A stretch of 58,386 nt of DNA from positions 1 through 58,386 of the forward strand of contig CAMKLG010000013.1 of the NCBI GenBank assembly GCA_946413585.1. The letters are read 5' to 3'. This document shows, in pieces, positions 34,361 through 43,533 of the stretch (the first letter of the stretch is position 1; the number at the start of each line of letters is the position of its first letter). The DNA is from an uncultured Bacteroidales bacterium (GTDB lineage: Bacteria; Bacteroidota; Bacteroidia; Bacteroidales; WCHB1-69). Under the pieces are notes generated by a model. It ran no database searches, was not told the origin of the DNA, and saw only the letters and a list, made by a program, of their open reading frames with translations. The position numbers were made by a program, and so were the translations under genes.

Positions 34361-34368
34361 TACATTTG
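34361..34368 (+). promoter_or_regulatory. -7 box of the glutathione peroxidase gene
   Basis: TACATTTG followed by CGGC, 27 bases before ATG 34395. Confidence 0.7.
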
Positions 34369-34394
34369 CGGCTCAACTAAAAAAATGAGAAACA

Positions 34395-34988
34395 ATGAAA
34401 AAGACAATGTTTGTAGCCTTGTTATGCACCTTAAGTATGGCATTTTTCGCATGCAATCGTGAGACAGTGACCCCTGAAGAGCCACAACCCTCGGGCAGCG
34501 ACAGCACCGCCGTGGAAGAGCCCAAAGACGACATTTACCAGTTTTCCGTACTGGACGGCAAGGGGGACAGCGTATCATTATCGCAGTATCGCGGGAAAGT
34601 GCTGTTGGTGGTCAACACAGCCACGCAATGCGGCTATACTCCGCAATACGAAGATCTTCAGCGCATTTACACCGCTTATCAGAATCAAGGATTCGTCATC
34701 CTAGACTTCCCCTGCAACCAGTTCGGCAATCAGGCACCCGGTTCCTACGACGACATCCACGATTACTGCACCGGCACCTACAATATCACCTTTCCGCAGT
34801 TCGCCAAGATTGATGTCAACGGGCCCAATGCCTCGCCTCTGTATGTGTGGTTGAAGGACAAGAAGCCTGACAGAATCAAATGGAATTTCACGAAATTCCT
34901 CATCAACCGCAAAGGCGAAGTCGTCGAGCGCTTCGAACCCGGTGACTCCATGACCAAAGTCGAGAACGCGATTAAGGAGGAGTTGTAA
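34395..34988 (+). CDS. Glutathione peroxidase-like lipoprotein
   Basis: A 197-residue thiol peroxidase of the GPx family, which reduces hydroperoxides, often with thioredoxin in bacteria. The N-terminus is a lipoprotein signal with lipobox MAFFAC (Cys20). The catalytic tetrad is visible: Cys in NTATQCGYTPQ, Gln and Asn context in FPCNQFGNQ, and WNFTKF. A second Cys in DFPCNQ fits a two-Cys mechanism. Export as a lipoprotein is less common than the cytoplasmic form and places it in the periplasm or outer membrane. An extra linker of about 30 residues after the lipobox (EEPQPSGSDST-like, acidic) tethers the domain. Confidence 0.92.
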   Translation: MKKTMFVALLCTLSMAFFACNRETVTPEEPQPSGSDSTAVEEPKDDIYQFSVLDGKGDSVSLSQYRGKVLLVVNTATQCGYTPQYEDLQRIYTAYQNQGFVILDFPCNQFGNQAPGSYDDIHDYCTGTYNITFPQFAKIDVNGPNASPLYVWLKDKKPDRIKWNFTKFLINRKGEVVERFEPGDSMTKVENAIKEEL

Positions 34989-35010
34989 TCCCTTCTCTCT
35001 AGAAACCAGA

Positions 35011-35037
35011 ACGGGGATGCCTCACCGACATCCCCGT
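35011..35037. terminator. Bidirectional hairpin between gpx and clpX
   Basis: ACGGGGATG (35011-35019) and CATCCCCGT (35029-35037) pair over 9 bp around CCTCACCGA. It separates two convergent genes; no strong T run follows. Confidence 0.6.
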
Positions 35038-35074
35038 AAACTACGAACTATTAACTGCAAACTATTAACTATCA

Positions 35075-36319
35075 TCATTTGTCCTTGAACGAGAAAATCG
35101 AACTCTCGAATTTCTCTTGGGCGTAGTCTTTATCCACCACAATTTTTTTCTTGTTGAGGCTCGGGAATTCGAACATCGCGTCGGTCATGATTTTCTCGAC
35201 GATGGCGCGGAGGCCGCGTGCACCTAACTGTAACTCCACCGCCTTATCGACGATGTAGTCCAGGCTCTCTTCGGTGAAACTCAGCGCGATGCCGTCCATC
35301 TTGAAGAGGGCAACGTACTGCTTCACCAACGCATTCTTCGGTTCAGTAAGGATGCGCTTCAACGCCACGCTGTCGAGAGCGTTGAGGGAGGTGATGACTG
35401 GGAAACGGCCGCACAACTCCGGAATCAAACCGAAATCTTTGATATCCTGCGCACTGACGTATTTTAATGCTTCTTGTGGATTGAAGTTGATATTTTTGGT
35501 GTTGTAACCGATGGCATGTGTGTTCATGCGGTCGCAGATGATGTTCGACAGATTATTGAACGCACCGCTACCGATAAACAGGATGTGACGCGTATTGACT
35601 TGGATGAATTCTTGTTCGGGATGCTTGCGCCCCCCTTGCGGCGGCACATTCACGATAGAGCCCTCCAGGAGCTTCAGCAACGACTGCTGCACACCCTCGC
35701 CCGACACGTCGCGCGTAATCGACGGATTCTCAGAACCTTTGCGGGCAATCTTGTCAATCTCGTCAATGAAGACAATACCCCGCTCCGCCGCCTTCACATC
35801 GTAGTCGGCGGCTTGCAACAGACGGGAAAGGATGCTCTCCACGTCTTCTCCCACATAACCCGCCTGAGTGAACACGGTGGCATCCGCGATACAGAACGGC
35901 ACCTCTAACAGATTGGCTATCGTTTTGGCTAACAATGTTTTACCAGTACCTGTCTCCCCTATCAACAACACATTGCTCTTTTCAATATCCACATCGGGGT
36001 CTGTTTCATCCACACCTTGCATCAACCGCTTGTAGTGGTTATATACCGCCACAGAAAGCACCTTTTTAGCCTCCTCCTGTCCGATGACATAATCGTCCAA
36101 ACGTTCCTTGATTTCCTTCGGTTTCAGCAATTTCAGCTTGATGTCAGAAATTTCTTTCTTTTGGGTATCGGCTGTGTGTTGATGGTAGATGTCCATCGCC
36201 GCCTGCAGACAATCGCTGCAAATCATCGCGTCAAAACCGCCAATGATAAACTGGTCGCTCGGAATATCACGACCGCAGAAGCTACACGTTCTATTATATC
36301 CGTTGTTTTTCTTTGCCAT
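35075..36319 (-). CDS. clpX: ATP-dependent Clp protease, ATP-binding subunit ClpX
   Basis: A 414-residue AAA+ unfoldase that feeds substrates, including tmRNA-tagged proteins, into ClpP. The N-terminal zinc-binding domain has CSFCGRD ... CSDCL. The AAA+ part has Walker A GETGTGKT, Walker B VFIDEIDK, and a GYVGEDVE pore loop. A C-terminal sensor-2 region LGARGLRAI is present. It lies downstream of clpP; a hairpin stands between them. Confidence 0.96.
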   Translation of the reverse strand: MAKKNNGYNRTCSFCGRDIPSDQFIIGGFDAMICSDCLQAAMDIYHQHTADTQKKEISDIKLKLLKPKEIKERLDDYVIGQEEAKKVLSVAVYNHYKRLMQGVDETDPDVDIEKSNVLLIGETGTGKTLLAKTIANLLEVPFCIADATVFTQAGYVGEDVESILSRLLQAADYDVKAAERGIVFIDEIDKIARKGSENPSITRDVSGEGVQQSLLKLLEGSIVNVPPQGGRKHPEQEFIQVNTRHILFIGSGAFNNLSNIICDRMNTHAIGYNTKNINFNPQEALKYVSAQDIKDFGLIPELCGRFPVITSLNALDSVALKRILTEPKNALVKQYVALFKMDGIALSFTEESLDYIVDKAVELQLGARGLRAIVEKIMTDAMFEFPSLNKKKIVVDKDYAQEKFESSIFSFKDK

Positions 36320-36335
36320 AATTCAATCGATAACA

Positions 36336-36373
36336 GAAAACCGGCGCCCGGACATTTCCGGAAGCCGGTTTTC
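36336..36373 (-). terminator. Hairpin between clpP and clpX
   Basis: GAAAACCGGC (36336-36345) and GCCGGTTTTC (36364-36373) pair perfectly over 10 bp, with an inner CCGGA/TCCGG stem. On the minus strand it follows clpP and precedes clpX by 16 bases. It could attenuate read-through and lower clpX relative to clpP. Confidence 0.65.
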
Positions 36374-36399
36374 TTCATTTATAATGTTGAACAAAGCTG

Positions 36400-37074
36400 T
36401 TATTTGTTCTGATCGCGACCCAAAACTTGGTCAATCATGCCATACTCTTTTGCTTCAGAGGCCACCATCCAGTAATCACGGTCGCTATCTTTCCACACCT
36501 GGTCGTAATCCTTGCCGGTATGGTGAGCGATGATTTCGTAGAGTTCCTTCTTGATTTTCTGGATCTCCTTAGCCTCGATTTCGATGTCGGAAGCCTGACC
36601 TTGCGCACCGCCCATAGGTTGGTGAATCATCACGCGTGAATGCGGGAGCGCGAAACGTTTGCCTTTGGCACCGGCACATAACAGCACTGCAGCCATAGAA
36701 GCAGCCATGCCTGTGCAAATCGTTGACACATCAGGTTTTAAGTATTGCATCGTATCGTAGATACCCAATCCAGCATACACCACACCACCAGGGCTGTTGA
36801 TGTAAATCTGGATGTCGCGCTCTGAATCCTGAGATTCGAGGAAGAGTAGCTGAGCTTGGATAATGTTGGCCACATCATCATCGATTGGCACGCCCATGAA
36901 GATGATTCTGTCTTTCATCAAGCGTGAGAAGACGTCCAATTGAGTGATGTTCATCGGACGTTCTTCGATGATGTATGGAGTGATGTAGTTGCGTGTCTGA
37001 GACACGTAACGATCCATCTTCAGACTACTGATACCGTGTTGTTTAAGCGCGTAATTTCTGAATTCGTCTCTCAT
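36400..37074 (-). CDS. clpP: ATP-dependent Clp protease proteolytic subunit ClpP
   Basis: A 224-residue serine protease that forms two stacked heptamers. The catalytic triad context is visible: Ser in [11 protein letters not shown], His in [11 protein letters not shown], and a later Asp region ([20 protein letters not shown]). The [17 protein letters not shown] motif is typical. It starts two bases from the end of tig, so it belongs to the tig-clpP-clpX unit. Confidence 0.96.
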   Translation of the reverse strand: MRDEFRNYALKQHGISSLKMDRYVSQTRNYITPYIIEERPMNITQLDVFSRLMKDRIIFMGVPIDDDVANIIQAQLLFLESQDSERDIQIYINSPGGVVYAGLGIYDTMQYLKPDVSTICTGMAASMAAVLLCAGAKGKRFALPHSRVMIHQPMGGAQGQASDIEIEAKEIQKIKKELYEIIAHHTGKDYDQVWKDSDRDYWMVASEAKEYGMIDQVLGRDQNK

Positions 37075-37076
37075 AA

Positions 37077-38522
37077 TTACTCAGCTTTTTTGGTGGATTT
37101 TGCACGGGTTTTCTTGGGTTTTTCCTCAGCGGGAGTCTCTTCTGCGGTTTCTTCCGTTTTAGCGGCAGCTTTGCGTTTCGTTGTTTTTTTCGGTTTCTCT
37201 TCAGCAGCAGCTTTAGGATCAACAGCCGCGACAAAGGCCTTGAAATCGCCTTCTTTGTGATCCACATTCATTTTCTTGTGCATCAAAGCGGTCAATTTCT
37301 GGTCGTAGAGCATATCGTATGCGTTCTTCACATACTCTTGGTTCTTCATGGCATCAGCCACAATTTTATCTACTTGATCCTTAACGCTTTCTGCATTGAA
37401 GTTAGCGAAATAATTCTTCACGAAATAGTCGCGGAAATAGTTCTCGACATCAGCGCGAGTAACATTCACATCCTCGCCTTCGACCAGGTTATTTTCGATA
37501 ATCTGCCATGCAAAAGAACGTTTATATTGATCGAATTGCTTCTCCAGATCTTCGTCTTTCATATCCTTTTGAACCGCTTTGATATAGCGTTTCATGAAAT
37601 CGTCGGGAAGTTCCACTTTCACATTGTCCAACAAGGTTTCGATGGCTTTGTTCATGAAGAAACGTTCCGTTTCCGGTTGATATTGGCTCTTCAGGACATT
37701 CATAGCTTCTTCTTTCAAAGCTTCCTCTGTGGTGATTTTGCCTTCTGGGAAAGCTGCCTTGAAGAAATCTTCGTTGATTTCGGCGGGTTCGATACGACCG
37801 ATGCGCTTGATAGTCAGCTCATAGGTGTAAGGATCGTCCGCATTGAGTTCCTCTTCTTTGAGGCCAAAAGCGCGAGCAAATGTAGCATCGCTAGTGAAGG
37901 CATCACGCATAGCCATGGAAACTTTTTCGTCCACTTTCTTGCCGATAATAGCTTTTTGAGCCTCTTCCTTAAGGTCTCTGATGAAGAAGAAAGCTTCTCT
38001 TTCACCACCGTAATCCACAGACACACTGTCGTTTTTCTCAACAGAATCAGGGGAAATGTACTTGCCGTGGCGTTCGCGCAGTTGGTTGATGTAGCTTGTA
38101 ATCTCCTCGTCTGTAGGAACGATGGAGAAGTCCAGGATAGCGGGCAGCGACTTGAAGTCAATGTTCACTTCAGGACGGAGTGCATACTCATAAACGAATG
38201 AGAAATTATCGGGATTGTCGAAATCCACTTGAGATTTTCCTTCCACGGGCATGGGTTCGAAGATGTATTTGACCTCATTGTCCTTGAAGAATTTCTCGAT
38301 TTGTTCGTTAACCATACGGTCGATTTCCATCACGAGGATGTTTTTGCCGTACATTTTTTGGACGATGCCCATGGGGGCGTTGCCTTTACGGAAGCCAGGG
38401 ACGGCGACCTCACGGCGTTGTTTCTTCAACGCTTTATCTACATTTTCAGCGTAGTCTTCTTTTTGGATTTCGATTACGAGTTCCTGGACCTGACCGGGAA
38501 CATTTTCGTGCTTAATATTCAT
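37077..38522 (-). CDS. tig: Trigger factor
   Basis: A 481-residue ribosome-bound chaperone. The N-terminal ribosome-binding region has [20 protein letters not shown], matching the GFRxGxxP signature. A PPIase-like middle (about 150-240) and the helical C-terminal arms follow. The last ~55 residues are an unusual Lys/Ala/Glu/Pro-rich tail (runs such as [20 protein letters not shown]), absent from E. coli trigger factor. It is unlikely to be folded and may add contacts with ribosomal RNA; that is inference. It heads the tig-clpP-clpX unit. The region upstream contains TATAAT-like sequence but no TAnnTTTG box. Confidence 0.92.
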   Translation of the reverse strand: MNIKHENVPGQVQELVIEIQKEDYAENVDKALKKQRREVAVPGFRKGNAPMGIVQKMYGKNILVMEIDRMVNEQIEKFFKDNEVKYIFEPMPVEGKSQVDFDNPDNFSFVYEYALRPEVNIDFKSLPAILDFSIVPTDEEITSYINQLRERHGKYISPDSVEKNDSVSVDYGGEREAFFFIRDLKEEAQKAIIGKKVDEKVSMAMRDAFTSDATFARAFGLKEEELNADDPYTYELTIKRIGRIEPAEINEDFFKAAFPEGKITTEEALKEEAMNVLKSQYQPETERFFMNKAIETLLDNVKVELPDDFMKRYIKAVQKDMKDEDLEKQFDQYKRSFAWQIIENNLVEGEDVNVTRADVENYFRDYFVKNYFANFNAESVKDQVDKIVADAMKNQEYVKNAYDMLYDQKLTALMHKKMNVDHKEGDFKAFVAAVDPKAAAEEKPKKTTKRKAAAKTEETAEETPAEEKPKKTRAKSTKKAE

Positions 38523-38604
38523 TGAATCAGTTTTTTATTATACAAACAAAAAACACACAACGCCTTCTGGCATTGCATGTTTATTTCCAATATTTTTCTA
38601 TTGA

Positions 38605-38901
38605 TTACTCTTCGGCAGCATTGTCGGAAGTCGTCTGTTCGACTTGGGTGTTGGAGGTACCGTGAATGCTGTTATACTCGCTCTTTGCCATGAAAGCGCA
38701 CACGAAGCAGAGCAGCATGATGCCAGCTGCGAGACCCCAAGTGGTTTTCTCTAAAACGTCAGCAGTTTTGCGCACGCCCATCACTTGGTTGGATGAGGCG
38801 AAATTGGAGGCCAAACCGCCACCCTTAGAGTTTTGAATCAACACGACAAAGGCCAAAACTATGCTTGCCAAAATGATTAATACTACACACAATGTAAACA
38901 T
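38605..38901 (-). CDS. secG: Preprotein translocase subunit SecG
   Basis: A 98-residue inner-membrane protein with two hydrophobic segments: VVLIILASIVLAFVVLIQ and LAAGIMLLCFVCAFMA. Between them is the family motif NSKGGGLASNFASSNQVMGV. It stabilises the SecYE channel. The C-terminal tail is short and polar. It lies about 80 bases upstream of tig on the same strand. Confidence 0.93.
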   Translation of the reverse strand: MFTLCVVLIILASIVLAFVVLIQNSKGGGLASNFASSNQVMGVRKTADVLEKTTWGLAAGIMLLCFVCAFMAKSEYNSIHGTSNTQVEQTTSDNAAEE

Positions 38902-38977
38902 CTCTATACTTTTTAGTTGATAATTATAATTCTTTCAATCAGTTATCGTTTCTTTATACAAATTTAGTGCCAAAAAA

Positions 38978-39586
38978 TCACCCATTCATCTGGTTTTTTA
39001 GTTCCTCAATTCGGGCGGCAAAAATACTATTTTTTTCGGGAAAATGCAACTTCAATATTTCGAACATTTGAATGGCGCGATCATAGTATCCTTGTTCTGC
39101 GTAAACATTTGCCAATGAAACACTTACAATGCTCTGATCCTCTATAGAGCTCTCCATTCCGTAATCTGCCTCTGCATCATGAACATCAGGGGAGTAGATA
39201 ATTTTGGGAGCATCTTTGGAAAATTTTTCAATCAACTGATCAATCAAGGCCTGACGGTTATCATGGTCAGGCGCAGGGTGTTTCACAAAAATCGGATTCA
39301 GCGAATTTTTGGGTCTGCTGGGTGTCTCCACCATATTCAGCTGTGGTATTTCGCGTGTCTCCAGCACAGGGGCAACATCCAATGACAGAGCATCATAGCG
39401 CAGTTTATCCGGCAATGTGATCAGCATTTTCGGAAGCTGCCGAGTTTGTCCTTTCAGACGGGCTTCGCGCAGGCAAAACAGGTTCAAAAACGACGAAGCG
39501 GGATATTTTTTATGCCACTGTTGCAATTTCTCCCGTGCATCCTCGTGCGATACCTGCACATAGTCTGTAAAGTAGATTTTTTCCAT
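38978..39586 (-). CDS. Hypothetical protein with C-terminal TPR-like helices
   Basis: A 202-residue protein, probably cytoplasmic. The start at 39586 (MEKIYFTDYVQVSHEDAREK) is used because a -7 box lies about 20 bases upstream and the preceding in-frame codons would be in the promoter. The C-terminus has a TPR-like helix pair (SLANVYAEQGYYDRAIQMFE, then LKLHFPEKNSIFAARIEELK). The N-terminal half is not recognised. In Bacteroidales such a gene next to secG is a recurrent neighbour, but its role is unknown. Confidence 0.72.
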   Translation of the reverse strand: MEKIYFTDYVQVSHEDAREKLQQWHKKYPASSFLNLFCLREARLKGQTRQLPKMLITLPDKLRYDALSLDVAPVLETREIPQLNMVETPSRPKNSLNPIFVKHPAPDHDNRQALIDQLIEKFSKDAPKIIYSPDVHDAEADYGMESSIEDQSIVSVSLANVYAEQGYYDRAIQMFEILKLHFPEKNSIFAARIEELKNQMNG

Positions 39587-39604
39587 TCGAAAATATTTAG
39601 CGGG

Positions 39605-39612
39605 CAAAAATA
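39605..39612 (-). promoter_or_regulatory. -7 box of the TPR-like gene
   Basis: Minus-strand TATTTTTG, about 19 bases before the ATG at 39586; it may also serve secG downstream. Confidence 0.65.
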
Positions 39613-39697
39613 GCATTTTTATTGACAAAAGCGGCAAAAATGAACAAGCTCTTCAAAAACACGCACAACTTTTGCTATTTTCCGTTGACTTCCACTG

Positions 39698-42523
39698 CTA
39701 ATGCTGCACTATCACCCTCGTGACAAACCGACGTTGGCCATCCTTCTCTCCAACCAACAGGTAGGTACCATTAGTCAATTGCCGCACTGACACTTGCCAT
39801 TCATCTCTCCTACCCTTCCACAAAGCGCATAAATGTCCACTCATATCGTAAAGCAACAGCTGATCGCAAAAAGCATCCGCCACGTAGAGAACATCTTGGG
39901 CAGGATTGGGGTAACAAGCCACGGGACGAGCATATTCCACAATTCCAGCCCCTTCGGTGTGAATCCAAATGGAATCCATTGAGGCACAAGGTGATTCATT
40001 CAAAAAGGCGGTCACGGAATATAATGTCGGTTCGGTCGGACAAACCTCAATCTGATGAGTCGTTTCACCCGTACTCCATTGATAGCTATCAGCTCCTGAT
40101 GCTGTCAAGATAGCTGTTTCGGGGTAATGCAAATTGATAGAGGAAGCGTTCAGTACAAGTTCCGGATGCGGATTAACGGACAGTTGCAAAACCGTCAATG
40201 TGTCGTGGTTATAAGCGTAATATTCGCCAGCTTGCGTGATTATCTGACCCTGGAAATCGTACGAATCCCCATCGCAAATCTGAGCAACTATGGTATCTTC
40301 ATGTGCCAACACCTGTACTTGCAATGTGGTAGTCACCTCTGCTGTGCCACCGTCCTCATATACGGCAGCAATATGGTAGGTGTATTCGCCCGTTTGCGAC
40401 ACCATATCATCATAAAAGAGTTGAGTGGTGGTGCCCCTGACAAGGCTGTCGCGGGTAATTTGATAGTGAGAGAGTGTGGGTTGTAACGACTGGAAGTGCG
40501 CCAGAAGCGAGAAGTTTTTGCCCACATTATATAAACTCCATGAAATAGCGCCGGAGGAATAGTGACGGCCCGAAATCTCCCCTTTCTCAGGCCTATAGTT
40601 GCTGGCATCGCCTACCGGAAGAGTATATGAACCACCCGGAGCCTCGATATAGACACCATACCAGATCTCTTTTCCCAAGACAACAGGCACAGGGGTCTGT
40701 AACGCCACAGAGTTCCAAGCATTGCTATTCAGTTGACTGATATCCAACACTTGCTCCAACACTAGTGCGCCGGGAGACAAGGAATACCCATCATAACATC
40801 CTCCTTGATAAACCACCAGCTTACAGGTGGTCACAGCCGATCTCAAAAAGAAGGATATATGGGTCAGCTGGGCAGGATACAAAGCAACCATATCGGTATC
40901 ACAAAGACGATACAGGATGGTACGAGCATAATCGCTACTATACCCATAGTTAGAGGTGTGTGTATTATCCCCGTACGTATGTGTCTGCGGCGTGTATGTT
41001 GGCGGTTCCCATGTCAAGTGCACGTATGGGGATACATTTGTCGCACTCAGGTTTTGGGGAGCTTCATAAACCAATGCAACGGCTTCGCCTCGCAGACCGA
41101 TGGTGGTGGTCAGGCTGTCATACGCCAGCGACAGCGTTCCAAAATGCGTTGCTGTTGCCGCATTTGCATCTTGAAAGCGAACATATAAGATCTGGTTTCC
41201 AGACGACAGCATTAACGTGTCTGTGAAGGGACTGCTGCCATCGCTGATGGTGAAATCACCCGTCACGGTGGCCGTCACCTGCTGCCCGCCATTCAAGGAG
41301 AGGACCCTGATTAGAGCGGTATCCGCAGCGCCATTCAAACTATACAACATTTGGCTCTTCGCGGACGTTATCAACCTGGGTTTGTCCACGAAGAGACCGA
41401 TGACCGCAGCTTGGGAAGAGTTGTAGTTATGATTGCCGGGGGTAAGGCCTGACAACAGATAATAGCCGTTGTTCGAGCCGTTCCATCCCCAGTTGAAATG
41501 GAAATAGTCTTGATCGTCATAGCCATCGCAGACAAATGCGTGGCCGCCCGCATCACTCTGTCCACGGTAGAGCACTGGACGGAGACTGTCCAATTGATTC
41601 TTGATGATAACATTCCAGGAAGAGGCGGAATATTGGCTTTTGTGAATATAGGAGGACTGCCGGTATCCAAAATAGGTGTGCAGCGCATTCGGGCTTAGAC
41701 TGAGGTAAGAACCACTGGACTCGGGGCCATAATCCATATCAACGGAGACACCGCAATGATAAATCAGCTTTGCCACCTCCTGCCGCTGTGCGGCAGGAGT
41801 GTTGGAGGTGAGTATGTCAGGCATCATGGCATAATTGTATGTGGTATTGCCAAAATCGGCACTTAACGTGCCATAATTGCAACTATAGCTGTGACTGCCC
41901 GTACCTTGAGCCGGGTACTCCCAATATCGCATCACTTGGGCCATAGCCGTGGCCACACAGCCGGTCAACACATGGTTACCCGGACCCGCGCTGTCCGATG
42001 GACAAAGGATGTTATAGTCATCGTCCTGGTCCCAGCGTGTCTGAATCAATGGCGGCACCACCACTTGATTGCGGGCGCAAACAGGACGCATTTCCAAGAT
42101 TTCTCGCCACATAGGGTTTGCAACAGCGGTGACCACAGACGGTTGTTCCAAATAAGCCATTATTTCAGCCGCATAACCATCCATAATGTCCATCATGGCA
42201 GGCGACATCTGTTCCACCACAAACGGTCCTTCTGTGGAGTACGCGATAACTGGCTGCAAACGATTATCCGCAGCAACAATCACAAAACCATCACCAACAT
42301 TATAGACATTGAAGAGAGGAATCGCCTCGAACGAGTGATCCGACGAAGCATAGTGGGTATAAATCTTCACCAGTTGGGAAACCGGCAACGGCGACTTGGT
42401 TTTCAACTGATAAAAACGGGCAGCCACTTGGCTTTCGGTCACGCTGTCCACCGGACTAGCCCAAGAAAAGCCGCATACAGCGAGCAAAAGCACTACATTC
42501 AGGGCAATTTTTACGATTCTCAT
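39698..42523 (-). CDS. Secreted C10 family cysteine protease (SpeB/PrtT-like) with type A T9SS sorting domain
   Basis: A 941-residue exported protease. The signal peptide is about residues 1-23. A pro-region of about 150 residues follows (VYNVGDGFVIVAADNRLQPV, the Spi-like inhibitory part). The C10 catalytic domain has the Cys189 motif (HVLTGCVATAMAQVMRYW) and the His328 motif (AGGHAFVCDGYDD), then FHFNWGWNG. After the protease come immunoglobulin or fibronectin-like repeats. A final type A sorting domain (CYPNPAQDVLYV, YDMSGHL, LTNGTYLLVG) sends it through T9SS. Related to periodontain and interpain, which degrade host proteins. A -7 box lies about 20 bases upstream. Confidence 0.92.
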   Translation of the reverse strand: MRIVKIALNVVLLLAVCGFSWASPVDSVTESQVAARFYQLKTKSPLPVSQLVKIYTHYASSDHSFEAIPLFNVYNVGDGFVIVAADNRLQPVIAYSTEGPFVVEQMSPAMMDIMDGYAAEIMAYLEQPSVVTAVANPMWREILEMRPVCARNQVVVPPLIQTRWDQDDDYNILCPSDSAGPGNHVLTGCVATAMAQVMRYWEYPAQGTGSHSYSCNYGTLSADFGNTTYNYAMMPDILTSNTPAAQRQEVAKLIYHCGVSVDMDYGPESSGSYLSLSPNALHTYFGYRQSSYIHKSQYSASSWNVIIKNQLDSLRPVLYRGQSDAGGHAFVCDGYDDQDYFHFNWGWNGSNNGYYLLSGLTPGNHNYNSSQAAVIGLFVDKPRLITSAKSQMLYSLNGAADTALIRVLSLNGGQQVTATVTGDFTISDGSSPFTDTLMLSSGNQILYVRFQDANAATATHFGTLSLAYDSLTTTIGLRGEAVALVYEAPQNLSATNVSPYVHLTWEPPTYTPQTHTYGDNTHTSNYGYSSDYARTILYRLCDTDMVALYPAQLTHISFFLRSAVTTCKLVVYQGGCYDGYSLSPGALVLEQVLDISQLNSNAWNSVALQTPVPVVLGKEIWYGVYIEAPGGSYTLPVGDASNYRPEKGEISGRHYSSGAISWSLYNVGKNFSLLAHFQSLQPTLSHYQITRDSLVRGTTTQLFYDDMVSQTGEYTYHIAAVYEDGGTAEVTTTLQVQVLAHEDTIVAQICDGDSYDFQGQIITQAGEYYAYNHDTLTVLQLSVNPHPELVLNASSINLHYPETAILTASGADSYQWSTGETTHQIEVCPTEPTLYSVTAFLNESPCASMDSIWIHTEGAGIVEYARPVACYPNPAQDVLYVADAFCDQLLLYDMSGHLCALWKGRRDEWQVSVRQLTNGTYLLVGEKDGQRRFVTRVIVQH

Positions 42524-42543
42524 TCTTTCAAATTTTTGAGGTG

Positions 42544-42551
42544 CAAAGGTA
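42544..42551 (-). promoter_or_regulatory. -7 box of the C10 protease gene
   Basis: Minus-strand TACCTTTG, about 21 bases before the ATG at 42523. Confidence 0.65.
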
Positions 42552-42636
42552 CGTAATTTTCGAACACACAAGAAAGGGGGAGGAACACATTGTTTGAACG
42601 GGCATCAAAACGGCAAAAGGTGCGGGCCTAAAATGC

Positions 42637-42673
42637 AAAAGGCACTGACAATCTTTTGATTATCAGTGCCTTT
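42637..42673 (-). terminator. Terminator of the tmRNA gene
   Basis: AAAAGGCACTGA (42637-42648) and TCAGTGCCTTT (42663-42673) form an 11-bp stem; on the minus strand it ends in a T run, 36 bases beyond the mature tmRNA 3' end. Confidence 0.85.
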
Positions 42674-42708
42674 CTTAGTGTCTCGGGGAGTTTTTACCCC
42701 GTTGGAAG

Positions 42709-43098
42709 TGGAGCCGGAGGGAGTCGAACCCTCGTCCAAACACGCCGCAAGTATGCTTTCTACAAGTTTAGTCACCGTTTGATTGTCGGCGGCGGCATGG
42801 TACGGGACGGACCTAAGCGTCGCTTATCTTCTAAAGTTTCGCCTCAGCCTCGAAGCGCGGCCTCAGCTATCAGCCCTTTTATGATACTCCGGTCCGGACG
42901 TTGAGCCGAAAAACTTCCGGGGGAGCACCCGCGGCTACGGACCTTGTCCGCGCGGCGAGATCCGCAACGGTTACGCTGCGAATGCATAAGAAGTTTCGCC
43001 ATTTATTTGGCATTGAGGGTTAATTTTTAACGGAATCAGCCCACAAATTCCGACCTGCTTACATACCCCCGAACTTGCTGTCAAAACCAGACGGCCCC
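42709..43098 (-). ncRNA. ssrA: Transfer-messenger RNA (tmRNA)
   Basis: A 390-base RNA that rescues stalled ribosomes. The tRNA-like acceptor GGGGCCG at the 5' end pairs with CGGCTCC at the 3' end, followed by discriminator A; CCA is not encoded. The T arm GAGGG-TTCGACT-CCCTC is clear. The internal reading frame is at complement 42971-43000 and would give the tag GETSYAFAA, close in form to other Bacteroidales tags I recall ending in YALAA. The gene lies between a DUF1573 gene and the C10 protease gene. Confidence 0.97.
42971..43000 (-). other. tmRNA tag-peptide reading frame
   Basis: GGC GAA ACT TCT TAT GCA TTC GCA GCG TAA on the minus strand encodes GETSYAFAA. The C-terminal AFAA resembles the LAA degron recognised by ClpXP. 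Assuming Gly as the resume codon is by analogy with relatives. Confidence 0.88.
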
Positions 43099-43109
43099 GG
43101 AGGGAACAA

Positions 43110-43131
43110 GGAGAGGTTACTTCACCTCTCC
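43110..43131 (-). terminator. Hairpin at the end of the first DUF1573 gene
   Basis: GGAGAGGT (43110-43117) and ACCTCTCC (43124-43131). It overlaps the gene's last codons and stop, 11 bases before the mature tmRNA 5' end. It lacks a strong T run, so it may be a processing signal rather than a terminator. Confidence 0.4.
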
Positions 43132-43515
43132 CTTAAGTTGCAATATCACTCTGTCGGTGTTCGCATTCGACAGAACGGTGATGCGCTTGCTGATCAGACC
43201 GACGTTTTTAGCGGTGTAGGTAGCTTTGATGGTCCCTGTTTTGCCGGGCATCACAGGTGCCTTCGACCATTCCACTTCCGTGCAGTCGCAAGAGGAGATC
43301 ACATCGTCAAGAATCAACGGTTTCTTACCAATGTTCTTATAAGTGATGGTCACCACTTTCACATCGCCGACTTTCAGGTTTCCGAAATCGACCGTTTTCT
43401 TCTCGAATTCGATTTCTGCGCCCGTGCCTGTATAGGTAGTCTTTGTGGTCTGCGCTTGCAAGCCCACGCCAAAGCCCATACAGAGCAAACATACGAGAGC
43501 CAATACCTTTTTCAT
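43117..43515 (-). CDS. DUF1573 domain periplasmic protein
   Basis: A 132-residue exported protein: signal peptide (MKKVLALVCLLCMGFGVGLQ, cut near QAQ), then one DUF1573 Ig-like domain with the hallmark TVDFGNLKVGDVKVVTITYK, CDCTEVEW and PVMPGKTGTIKATYTAKNVG. The family is an ASPM/Hydin-like beta-sandwich of unknown role in Bacteroidota. It is the second of a tandem pair, 18 bases from its paralogue. Confidence 0.9.
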   Translation of the reverse strand: MKKVLALVCLLCMGFGVGLQAQTTKTTYTGTGAEIEFEKKTVDFGNLKVGDVKVVTITYKNIGKKPLILDDVISSCDCTEVEWSKAPVMPGKTGTIKATYTAKNVGLISKRITVLSNANTDRVILQLKGEVK

Positions 43516-43533
43516 TTCTGTATCTTTTTAAGG

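Noticed and set aside
42709-43098. Missing CCA as evidence of a broken tmRNA
   Set aside because: The acceptor stem, T arm and tag frame are all intact; CCA can be added after transcription.
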